From Pyrinomonadaceae bacterium (lineage in GTDB: Bacteria; Acidobacteriota; Blastocatellia; Pyrinomonadales; Pyrinomonadaceae): a DNA stretch of 10,582 nucleotides. Positions 1-6,607 of this stretch are shown here, in pieces (position 1 is the stretch's first letter; the number at the start of each line of letters is the position of its first letter). Location of the stretch: NCBI GenBank assembly GCA_013813825.1, contig JACCRA010000207.1, forward strand, positions 1 through 10,582. The letters are read 5' to 3'. Below the pieces are notes generated by a model that saw nothing but the letters and a program-made list of their open reading frames with translations, was not told where the DNA came from and did not search any database. The position numbers were made by a program, and so were the translations under genes.

Positions 1-180
1 AGTTTGACCAAACTTGAGGCACCACTCTCTGATTGTCTCGTAGGTGAGAGTGACGCCGCGTATTGCCATGATCTCTTCGACATCGCGAAAGCTCAAAGCG
101 AAGCGGAAGTAAAGCCAGACACAGTGGCTGATGATTTCTGCAGGAAAGCGATGGCGACGATAGAGAGAAGTTGCTGGCAT
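1..180 (-). CDS. IS6-family transposase, N-terminal part (cut by window edge)
   Basis: Reading the minus strand from the ATG at 180-178 gives 60 uninterrupted codons that run off position 1. The protein starts MPATSLYRRHRFPAEIISHC and continues with VWLYFRFALSFRDVEEIM, RGVTLTYETIREWCLKFG. This is the characteristic N-terminus of IS6/IS26-type DDE transposases: a short leader, an R-H-F motif, the W-Y-R-F segment, then a helix-turn-helix ending in YETIRxWxxKFG. The catalytic DDE residues would lie outside the window. An in-frame ATG at 198-196 is an alternative start, and an upstream TAA at 228-226 limits the frame. No strong Shine-Dalgarno sequence is visible for either start. The gene reads in the same direction as the sulfatases, away from their 3' end. 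Completeness cannot be judged here. Confidence 0.85.
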   Translation of the reverse strand, partial: MPATSLYRRHRFPAEIISHCVWLYFRFALSFRDVEEIMAIRGVTLTYETIREWCLKFGQT

Positions 181-266
181 CGGCGGATTATGCAGCATGT
201 GCAGAATTGCTGCACTCTCGGATCGTTAAGTTGACGATACCACTACGAAAGCTGATCGAGTCACCC
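1..266 (-). mobile_element. 5' end of an IS6-family insertion sequence
   Basis: The transposase start implies that one terminus of the element lies between about 199 and 386. IS6 elements usually end some tens of bases to about 100 bases upstream of the transposase ATG, with a short inverted repeat beginning GG. On the minus strand a GGGTGACTCG string starts at 266, 86 bases before the ATG, and is a plausible but unproven tip. The other inverted repeat is outside the window, so the boundary is inferred. The remaining 267-386 holds no gene I can recognise and is the downstream flank of the last sulfatase. Confidence 0.45.
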
Positions 267-386
267 TAAGTTATTGGCATTCATTCGGGTAGCGATGGCA
301 ACGGAAGAAAAAGCGACGTCGCCGCACGTATAAATGATCTTGGGTATTGGGGAGCAATGGAACAGAAAACCGGCGCTGCGCGCTGA

Positions 387-1811
387 TCACTTAGCATAGG
401 GGATTTCACCCTTCCGTGCGTCCTCCGGCAGCGGCACCTTGCTCAAGTCCTCCCCCTGCTGTAGCCGCCATGCCTTCAGCTTCTCGCGCAGTTCGGCCAA
501 CACTTTCGCGTAGGCCCGCTTGCCAGCGAGGTCATGCTGCTCCCACGGGTCGTTCTTCAGATCGTAAAGCTCCTCCGCCGACCGGTATCGGAAACGACGG
601 ATTACTTCGGCGGCACGCTCGTCCTTTTCCGCCAGCCGCACCCAGGAGTTCCAATAGGATCGACCATCTTCGGTGGCCCCTTCGCTGACGTGCGTCTTGT
701 AGGGCGTTTCCGGCGCGAGATTCACAATAAGCTTGTACCGCTCCGTGCGGATAGAGCGCATCGGAGAGCGGTTCATCTGCCCGTCTCCGGTATGGGAGGC
801 GAACACCTCGTCCCGGTGCTGCTTTGACTTTCCCAGTAACACGGGCAGGAAACTTCGCCCGTCGAGGTCGCTTGTGTTGTCTCCGCTAGCGGCTTTGATG
901 AAGGTCGGCAGCAGGTCCACCAAGCTCACGAGCGCCTTCGTGGTGCTGCCCGGCTTCACCTTGCCGGGCCAACTCGCCAGCAGGGGCGCCCGGATGCCAG
1001 CTTCGTAGAGGTTCCACTTAGCGAACGGAAACTGCGCGCCATGGTCCGCCGTGTAGAGGAACAACGTCTCCTTCTCATACCCGTGCTTCTTGAGCGCCTC
1101 ACGCACCTCGCCCACCTGATGGTCCATCCAGGTCACATCCGTGTAGTAGCGCGAGCGCGCCGCCCGCATCTCCGGCGTGTCGAGTAGATACGGCGGAAGC
1201 TGAATCTGCTGCGGGTCATAGCCGTCATTCTCCGGCCAGTAGACGTGCGGCGAATGCGAACAGACGACGAGGCACAGCGGCTGCTTCCGGTCATGCTCGT
1301 TCAGCAATTGGTCTACCGCCGCTGTGTTCAGGTCCGTCCAGAGGACATGATTCTTGCCTGGCGGCATCACGTTAGAGTTCTTCAGATTCTCGAATGGGAA
1401 GATCGGGCGCGGCCCGGTGTGCGTCTTACCGGCTAACACCACACGGTAGCCAAGTTCCTTCATGCGGTGGGGCAGAGTCCGCAGCTCATCGCGGACGAGG
1501 CTATGGTTGGCGTGTGCGCCGTTCCTGAAAGGGAACAGTCCAGTGTAGATGGCGGAGCGTGACGGCGTGCAGGTGGGAGAAGCGGCGAAGGCGGCATCGA
1601 ACCGCATCCCTGCGCGAGCGAGCCGGACTAGGTTCGGCGTCCGCACGTCCTTCGCGCCGTAAGGCCCAGCATCGTGCCAGGTGTGATCGTCGGACATGAA
1701 CAGCACGATGTGCGGGCGCTTCTGGCTCTGGCTGCTCGTTGCATATGCTTGGCTTGCGTGCGTCAGAAGCAGCACACAAAAGGCGACGAAAAGGCATTGC
1801 AAGTATCTCAT
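387..1811 (-). CDS. Exported sulfatase, heparan N-sulfatase (SGSH)-like
   Basis: This is a 474-aa type I sulfatase that would hydrolyse sulfate groups from a glycan outside the cytoplasm. Residues 1-24 form a signal peptide (MRYLQCLFVAFCVLLLT then an AYA-type cleavage site). Active-site elements seen are D41-D42 (metal), C81 in CTPSR (formylglycine precursor) with R85, K129 and H131 in GKTH, H186/H189 in HSPH, D256-H257 in ADHG, and K265. KTHTGP followed by FPFENL, and the WMDHQVGEV and FAKWNLYEAGIRAP segments, resemble N-sulfoglucosamine sulfohydrolases. The DHG where most sulfatases have DNG is, from memory, common in bacterial SGSH-like proteins. The C-terminus has the usual EELYDLKNDPWE motif. 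The frame can be extended to an ATG at 1865, but the 1811 start is preferred: it begins the signal peptide, has GAGG 9 nt upstream, and lies 11 bp after the preceding sulfatase stop. It is the last gene of the apparent operon. Subfamily fairly likely; true substrate unknown. Confidence 0.93.
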   Translation of the reverse strand: MRYLQCLFVAFCVLLLTHASQAYATSSQSQKRPHIVLFMSDDHTWHDAGPYGAKDVRTPNLVRLARAGMRFDAAFAASPTCTPSRSAIYTGLFPFRNGAHANHSLVRDELRTLPHRMKELGYRVVLAGKTHTGPRPIFPFENLKNSNVMPPGKNHVLWTDLNTAAVDQLLNEHDRKQPLCLVVCSHSPHVYWPENDGYDPQQIQLPPYLLDTPEMRAARSRYYTDVTWMDHQVGEVREALKKHGYEKETLFLYTADHGAQFPFAKWNLYEAGIRAPLLASWPGKVKPGSTTKALVSLVDLLPTFIKAASGDNTSDLDGRSFLPVLLGKSKQHRDEVFASHTGDGQMNRSPMRSIRTERYKLIVNLAPETPYKTHVSEGATEDGRSYWNSWVRLAEKDERAAEVIRRFRYRSAEELYDLKNDPWEQHDLAGKRAYAKVLAELREKLKAWRLQQGEDLSKVPLPEDARKGEIPYAK

Positions 1812-1820
1812 TGGTGATGA

Positions 1821-1824
1821 CCTC
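1821..1824 (-). promoter_or_regulatory. Ribosome binding site fixing the start at 1811
   Basis: On the minus strand GAGG lies 9 nt before the ATG at 1811 and overlaps the TGA stop of the upstream sulfatase (1825-1823). This favours 1811 over the in-frame ATG at 1865 and suggests coupled translation of the two genes. Confidence 0.6.
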
Positions 1825-3256
1825 ACTTGTGCGAAGTTGCCTGCTTGGGAAGCGTCTCGTTCCAAGCGCGCACAGACTTGCCGAGTCGCTCAACGATCTC
1901 CGGGCGTTGTGCCGCGAGGTTCTCGGATTCAGACCGATCCCTCATGAGGTTATAAAGCTGAGGACGGGAGCCGTCTTCATGAATCAGCAACTTCCATTCT
2001 CCCTCACGGATGGCGAGGTCAGGCCAACGGTCTTCCGGTAATCCAGGACGGTCCGGTGGGCGCTTCCAAAAGAGCGGCTTGCTCCGCGTCGCGGGGGTCT
2101 TACCCAAGAGTGCCGTACTCATTTCAACTCCGTCGAAGTTTGCGGCGGAGCGAGGATCAATCCCTGCCAGCCGGAGCAGTGACGGCACGAGGTCTACGGA
2201 AGAGAGTACGGTAGCTTCGTCCCGCGTGCCGCGCTTCCCCGCCGGAATCAATCCGGGACCCCAGACGATGAGCGGTGCGCGGATGCCGCCCTCGTAGAGC
2301 ATCCCCTTCGCGCCACGGAAGATGCCGGCGGAGCCAGCACCCGGCTCAGGTCCATTATCGCTCGCGACGAGGATCAGCGTGTTGTTGCGCAGCTTGGCAT
2401 TTCCTCTCACATAGTCAAAGAGCGGACCAAGTTGAATGTCCATGTTCTTTAGCACCCCTTCGTAGAGCGCCCGCTTGCTGCCATCACCACGCAACTCCTT
2501 CGGCGGGAAGAAGGGGGAGTGAACGTCGTCCGTCCACAGGTTCACATAGAACGGCTTATCATCCACTTCCGCCTGCTTGATAAACTCCAGCGCCCGGCCG
2601 ACGAAGGCTCGCGTCACCTGACATCGGTCCATCCAGGTCACTTTGCCGCGACCGAGTTGCTCGCTCGCCACACCAAGATTTGCCTTGCGAATCGGTGTGC
2701 CGTCGTGGGCGTCGAAGAGCGGCAGAACACGATCTCCTAAGCCCTCGAACTGGGTGAGCGAGTGGTCGAAGCCGTATTCAGAGATGAGCGGTGCTTCGCC
2801 CACATCGCGCCCGCCGCCCATGTGCCACTTACCGAAGTGTCCGGTTCTATAGCCGCCTTTAGAAAGAAAGCGGGCGAGCGTGGGTGCTGCCGTGTCAAGG
2901 AACTGAGCCATCCCGCGACGCCGGTTCATCTCACGGTTGTCGATATAGGAGGTGATGCGCCATCGGGCGGGATACTGCCCCGTAGTTAGGGCGGTTCGGG
3001 AGGGTGAGCAGATTGGCGAGTTGACGTAATACTTCGCGAAGCGGATGCCCTCGGCGGCGAGTCGGTCGAGGTTCTCGGTTATGACGCGCTTGTTGCCATA
3101 ACTGGAGAAGTCGGCATAGCCCAGATCATCGACCAATACCACAATCATGTTTGGACGCTTCGACTTCGCCGCAACTCTCTGACTGCCTCCCGTAGCAGCA
3201 GCGGATGGCAGCGTGCTCATAAGCAGTATGAGGATTGTCAGTGCAGAGCGGATCAT
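1823..3256 (-). CDS. Exported sulfatase, GALNS/arylsulfatase A-like
   Basis: This is a 477-aa type I sulfatase. The N-terminus (MIRSALTILILLMSTLPSAA) is a signal peptide, cleaved near residue 21. Visible catalytic elements are D43-D44 in VDDLGYAD, C83 in CSPSR (residue to be converted to formylglycine) with R87, K143 and H145 in GKWHMGG, H246 in DDVHSPF, D300-N301 in SDNGPEPG, and K317 in GAKGMLYEGGIRAPL. The C-terminal domain carries WKLLIHEDGSRPQLYNLMRD, the usual strand plus LYNL motif. The TTGQYPARWRITSYI segment after the signature is typical of bacterial GALNS/arylsulfatase A-like proteins, which act on varied sulfated sugars. The start is supported by GAGG 4 nt and AGGAAG 9 nt upstream. 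It lies 98 bp downstream of the arylsulfatase B-like gene and 11 bp upstream of the SGSH-like gene. Sulfatase identity is certain; specificity is not readable. Confidence 0.94.
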   Translation of the reverse strand: MIRSALTILILLMSTLPSAAATGGSQRVAAKSKRPNMIVVLVDDLGYADFSSYGNKRVITENLDRLAAEGIRFAKYYVNSPICSPSRTALTTGQYPARWRITSYIDNREMNRRRGMAQFLDTAAPTLARFLSKGGYRTGHFGKWHMGGGRDVGEAPLISEYGFDHSLTQFEGLGDRVLPLFDAHDGTPIRKANLGVASEQLGRGKVTWMDRCQVTRAFVGRALEFIKQAEVDDKPFYVNLWTDDVHSPFFPPKELRGDGSKRALYEGVLKNMDIQLGPLFDYVRGNAKLRNNTLILVASDNGPEPGAGSAGIFRGAKGMLYEGGIRAPLIVWGPGLIPAGKRGTRDEATVLSSVDLVPSLLRLAGIDPRSAANFDGVEMSTALLGKTPATRSKPLFWKRPPDRPGLPEDRWPDLAIREGEWKLLIHEDGSRPQLYNLMRDRSESENLAAQRPEIVERLGKSVRAWNETLPKQATSHK

Positions 3257-3354
3257 GATGCCTCACTTCCTAAAGCGCCCTAACCAAGGCGCATAAGCCA
3301 CTTCCAGTGCTTTAGTTAATTTGATCTTTGCGACGTTTAATGCAATCGAAATGC

Positions 3355-4791
3355 TTACTGCTGACCCCACACTTTCGGTGATGTAAAACCACGCGCTTTC
3401 GGCTTGATATTTGGCGCAACGGCTTGTGCCGCGAGCGCATGGTAGCGTGTGCGAAGCTGTTTTACCTTTTCTGGATTCATGTGGGCCAGATTGCGCTTCT
3501 CAGCAGAATCGGCGGCGAGATTGAATAGCTCGACGCTATCTTGCGATCTTGCACCGCGCCTGACGCTTTCACTCTCGCTCTCATTCACTTCATCATTATG
3601 GCCGTCGCCGTTAAGGACAAGTTTCCAGTCACCAACTCGAATCGCACCTGTGGTTGGCGTCGCATTAAGCAGAATCTCTTCATGTGGTGAAGCTTTGCCT
3701 TCGGCAATCGCCGCCCACGCATCACGTCCGTCAACGGGCAGTCTCTGCTTGAGAGATGCGCCCGCGAGCTTCAGCAACGTCGGATACCAATCCACCATAT
3801 GCAGCGGTTGATCCACGTTCGAGTTGGGCTTGATGCGACCTTCCCATGTCGCAAACGCTGCGACGCGCACGCCTCCTTCGTAGAGCGTGCCCTTGCCTGC
3901 ACGCAGCGCTCCGTTGTCTGTCACACGCCCCGGCGCAGGCCCGCCGTTGTCACTCGAGAAGATGATCAGCGTGTTCTTGCGCTCTCCTTTTTCATCGAGC
4001 GCGGCGATGATCTGCCCGACCGCTTCATCCATCGCCGAGAGCATCCCGGCATATGTGCGACGTGGCTCCTTCAAAGTGGCATATCGCTCTGTGTACTTCT
4101 CCGGTACTTGGTGCGGGCTATGAACAGCATTGAATGGAACATATAAAAAGAACGGCTTGCGTCGAGCGTTGTCGCGAAGAAACTTAACAGCTTCCCGAGC
4201 CAGCAGGTGCGTGCTGTAGCCTTCGTCATAACTGGCTTTGTCATTGCGGTGCCAATCATGACCGCCATCCCGGGCGTGCGTGAAGTAATCTATCGCGCCG
4301 TTGTAATGACCGTATTGATGATCGAAGCCGCGTGCTGTCGGCAGATAAGCCTTTTGGAAATGTCCGAGATGCCACTTGCCGGTGATCGCCGTGACATACC
4401 CGGCTTGCTTCAAAGCCTGCGGCAGCGTGCGCTCTTCAAGCGGCAATCCGTATTGCGCCCACGGACGCACGACGCCAACCTGCAAGCCGTGGCGCATCGG
4501 GTAACGTCCGGTCATCAAAGCGGCGCGCGTCGGCGAGCACACCGGTTGCACATAGAACTGCGCTAGCCGCGCTCCCGAAGCAGCCAGTTTGTCGAGATGC
4601 GGGGTGGCGATTTCCTTGCCGCCATTGAAACCAACGTCAGCAGAACCGAGATCATCGGCTAGGATGAAGACGATGTTCGGACGCCTCGTCTGTGATTGCG
4701 ACATCGCCATCACAGACGAGATGACGATAAGCAGTGTGGCTATGATGAATTGAGTTGCCGTCTTTTGCGAACTGTTGTCTTGAAGCTGCAT
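3355..4791 (-). CDS. Exported sulfatase, arylsulfatase B-like
   Basis: This is a 478-aa type I sulfatase with strong resemblance to N-acetylgalactosamine-4-sulfatase (arylsulfatase B). Diagnostic stretches are GKEIATPHLDKLAASG, RYPMRHGLQ, KWHLGHFQKAYLPTARGFD, the NGAIDYFTH segment, YAGMLSAMDEAVG and LYEGGVRVAAF. Catalytic elements are D46-D47, C85 in CSPTR (the Ser to Thr variant is common in ARSB-like enzymes) with R89, K139/H141, H224, D281-N282 and K300. A hydrophobic segment at about residues 14-30 ending MAMS acts as signal peptide after a rather long polar start. The frame stays open up to an ATG at 4953, but that would bury the signal peptide behind 54 residues. AAAGGA 9 nt before the ATG at 4791 decides the start. 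Upstream sequence contains a degenerate sulfatase tail. Substrate likely a sulfated sugar with GalNAc-4S-like geometry, but this is inference. Confidence 0.93.
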   Translation of the reverse strand: MQLQDNSSQKTATQFIIATLLIVISSVMAMSQSQTRRPNIVFILADDLGSADVGFNGGKEIATPHLDKLAASGARLAQFYVQPVCSPTRAALMTGRYPMRHGLQVGVVRPWAQYGLPLEERTLPQALKQAGYVTAITGKWHLGHFQKAYLPTARGFDHQYGHYNGAIDYFTHARDGGHDWHRNDKASYDEGYSTHLLAREAVKFLRDNARRKPFFLYVPFNAVHSPHQVPEKYTERYATLKEPRRTYAGMLSAMDEAVGQIIAALDEKGERKNTLIIFSSDNGGPAPGRVTDNGALRAGKGTLYEGGVRVAAFATWEGRIKPNSNVDQPLHMVDWYPTLLKLAGASLKQRLPVDGRDAWAAIAEGKASPHEEILLNATPTTGAIRVGDWKLVLNGDGHNDEVNESESESVRRGARSQDSVELFNLAADSAEKRNLAHMNPEKVKQLRTRYHALAAQAVAPNIKPKARGFTSPKVWGQQ

Positions 4792-4800
4792 TAACTTTAT

Positions 4801-4806
4801 TCCTTT
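4801..4806 (-). promoter_or_regulatory. Ribosome binding site fixing the start at 4791
   Basis: AAAGGA on the minus strand sits 9 nt before the ATG at 4791, immediately ahead of the signal-peptide-bearing N-terminus of the arylsulfatase B-like protein. It argues against the longer in-frame start at 4953, which overlaps the previous stop in an ATGA. Confidence 0.6.
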
Positions 4807-4840
4807 CAATCTACGCCGAGCAGCAAACGCCATTACGACA

Positions 4841-4954
4841 TCAAATCTTTCTGCATTCGGCTCGCTTGGCAGGCGAAGCGGCGAGGCTCTTCGACTCTTG
4901 GGTTTTATTGACAAGATCGTACAGCTCTCTGTGGGCAAGCCATCGAAATTCATT
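4841..4954 (-). pseudogene. Degenerate C-terminal tail of another sulfatase
   Basis: In the gap between two intact sulfatases, minus-strand codons from about 4954 to the TGA at 4843-4841 read NEFRWLAHRELYDLVNKTQE followed by SKSLAASPAKRAECRKI and stop. ELYDL...(D)PxExxNLA is the standard near-C-terminal motif of type I sulfatases, compare EELYDLKNDPWEQHDLAG in the gene at 387-1811. No catalytic domain precedes it: immediately upstream is the 3' end of a different complete sulfatase, which already has its own LYNI motif about 65 codons before its stop. The piece is in a different frame from both flanking genes. It looks like the stump of a deleted gene, with the deletion joint near 4950-4960. 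I judge it non-functional. Only a short motif supports the assignment, so moderate confidence. Confidence 0.65.
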
Positions 4955-6422
4955 TGCTGCTTCTTCGCTGCTTCTGAGTCGATTCCTTATCCGGTGCGTA
5001 AGCGGAATTCCTCTCCGCTGGCAACGGCGCATTGACCGACTTGATCCAAGTCAGCAGATCGTCGAGCAGTTCGTCGCGTTTCCCTCTGTTTGTTCTGGTC
5101 AGATCGTTCCGCTCGCCGATGTCGGCAGCGATGTTGTAAAGCTCGACCGCAGTGTTGGTGTCGAGTTTCTCTCGGCCGCCATCGAGCAGCCATTCCTCGT
5201 GATAGAGGTGAAGTTTCCAGTCACCCTTGCGGATGACGCTTACGGGACGAGTGCGGAAGATTGGATCACGCCCGCGCATCACGGGATCGTCAAGGTAGCC
5301 GGGGAAATGCCAGAAGATCGCCTGCCTGTTGAGCGCGCCTTTTCCATGCAGCAACGGTAGCAGGCTTTCGCCATCTAACATTTTCTTTTTCAGCACGCTA
5401 GTGCCCGCCGCAGCAGCAAGAAATGTTGGATAGAGGTCCACATTGTGAACGGGCACAGTGGAGCGCGTGCCGGGTTTCACCTCACTGGGCCAGCGCACGA
5501 TGAATGGTTCACGGATGCCGCCTTCATAGTAGCCTCCCTTGCTGCCGCGCAACGGCTCCTGTGATGATTGTTGCGTGCCGCCGTTGTCCGAAGTGAAAAC
5601 AACCAGCGTGTTCTGCTCCAGACTCAGGTCTTTCAGCTTCTTCAGCAGAACTCCTACCCCGTCATCGAGATCGTAAAGACACGCTGCGTAGAGCGCATTG
5701 CTGTGCTGGCGACCGGATTTCTTCGCCTGAAACTTCGCTAGTGACGAAGGCCGTGCTTCCAGCGCCGTGTGTATTGCGTGGTGCGAGACGTAAGCAAAGA
5801 AAGGTTGGCTCTTGTTCTTTTCGATGAACGCACTGGCTTCGTGAGTCAACGAGTAAATGCCTTTCGGGTCTTCGGGTTCATCACGCCTTGCATTGGGATT
5901 AGGACTGCGCGAATCGAAAACAACATCGAAGCCTTGCTCTTGCGGTGATGTACCATCCCTACCTCCCAAGTGCCACTTGCCAAAAATGCCAGTGGCGTAC
6001 CCCGCAGACTTGAGTGCTTCGGCCAACGTAACGTCCGAGGATGATAATCCGCTCATGTTACGAATCGGAACCAGACGCATTAGGTTTTTCGGTCCGCGTT
6101 CGGTGCTCTCTACAGCGTAAACACCATGACGCGGAGTGTACTGACCGGAGAGAAGACACGCCCGGCTGGGAGCGCAGTTGCCTGCGCCGGCATATGCCTG
6201 CGTGAAGACCATACCATCCTTTGCCAGCCGATCAATGTTGGGCGTTTCGTAAAAGTCAGTTCCCTGGTAGCCAACATCTCTCCACCCCAAGTCGTCAGCG
6301 ACGATCAAGACGATGTTTGGTCGCTGCTCTTTCCGGGTTTGCGCAGAAACCGAGATGATAAAAAGGAAGATGGGGATGAGGACTAGGATTCTCTTCATTG
6401 CAATTGCGATCCGAGAGGTCAT
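4950..6422 (-). CDS. Exported type I sulfatase, arylsulfatase A-like
   Basis: This is a 490-aa sulfatase with a signal peptide (MKRILVLIPIFLFIISVSAQ, residues 9-28, after a short basic lead). Catalytic elements: D43-D44 in VADDLGWRD, C83 in CAPSR with R87, K149/H151 in GKWHLGG, H218 in HHAIHT, D279-N280 in SDNGG, K295 in GSKGGYYEGGIREP. The SGQYTPRHGVYAVESTERGP stretch right after the signature, and SHHAIHTALEAR, are found in a widespread group of bacterial arylsulfatases of mixed specificity, so I give no substrate. The C-terminal LYNIAADIGERNDL motif is present, followed by a tail of about 50 residues rich in charged residues. AAGGAG 7 nt upstream supports the ATG at 6422; an ATG at 6398 is the alternative. 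It follows the first sulfatase gene after a 185-bp gap. Its TGA overlaps a non-preferred ATG (ATGA at 4953-4950). Confidence 0.94.
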   Translation of the reverse strand: MTSRIAIAMKRILVLIPIFLFIISVSAQTRKEQRPNIVLIVADDLGWRDVGYQGTDFYETPNIDRLAKDGMVFTQAYAGAGNCAPSRACLLSGQYTPRHGVYAVESTERGPKNLMRLVPIRNMSGLSSSDVTLAEALKSAGYATGIFGKWHLGGRDGTSPQEQGFDVVFDSRSPNPNARRDEPEDPKGIYSLTHEASAFIEKNKSQPFFAYVSHHAIHTALEARPSSLAKFQAKKSGRQHSNALYAACLYDLDDGVGVLLKKLKDLSLEQNTLVVFTSDNGGTQQSSQEPLRGSKGGYYEGGIREPFIVRWPSEVKPGTRSTVPVHNVDLYPTFLAAAAGTSVLKKKMLDGESLLPLLHGKGALNRQAIFWHFPGYLDDPVMRGRDPIFRTRPVSVIRKGDWKLHLYHEEWLLDGGREKLDTNTAVELYNIAADIGERNDLTRTNRGKRDELLDDLLTWIKSVNAPLPAERNSAYAPDKESTQKQRRSSK

Positions 6423-6429
6423 TTGACTT

Positions 6430-6435
6430 CTCCTT
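6430..6435 (-). promoter_or_regulatory. Ribosome binding site for the sulfatase starting at 6422
   Basis: AAGGAG on the minus strand ends 7 nt before the ATG at 6422. It is the best-placed Shine-Dalgarno sequence in the cluster and selects 6422 over the internal ATG at 6398. Confidence 0.65.
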
Positions 6436-6607
6436 GTTTAAGAATTCCGCTGCATGACCGACGCTCTGACTAGCTGCTTCTTCTCACATGGCAATTTGAA
6501 TGAACCTTTTGGCAGCGTCAGCGCAGCCACAAAAGACTGAACAATCACTCAAATCGTCATTGATGCATTCTTTTACTGAATCTGAGCGCAAGGCGTTCGA
6601 AGCCGCT

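Noticed and set aside
4..234. Plus-strand open frame of 76 codons at the left edge
   Set aside because: It is antisense to the IS6 transposase N-terminus, which has clear family motifs; the plus-strand translation has none.
360..386. GC-rich GCGC...GCGC string followed by TTTT downstream of the last sulfatase as a terminator (minus strand)
   Set aside because: The stem is only about four base pairs with a three-base loop and the T-run is interrupted; too weak to call.
3257..3354. Open frame through the gap between two sulfatases, ending in TGA just before the start at 3256, considered as a third sulfatase stump
   Set aside because: The translation (ending ALEVAYAPWLGRFRK) has no LYDL/LYNL motif and an open stretch of this length is expected by chance.
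4755..5360. Plus-strand open frame of 201 codons
   Set aside because: Antisense to the 3' end of one sulfatase, the stump and the start of the next; no recognisable domain.
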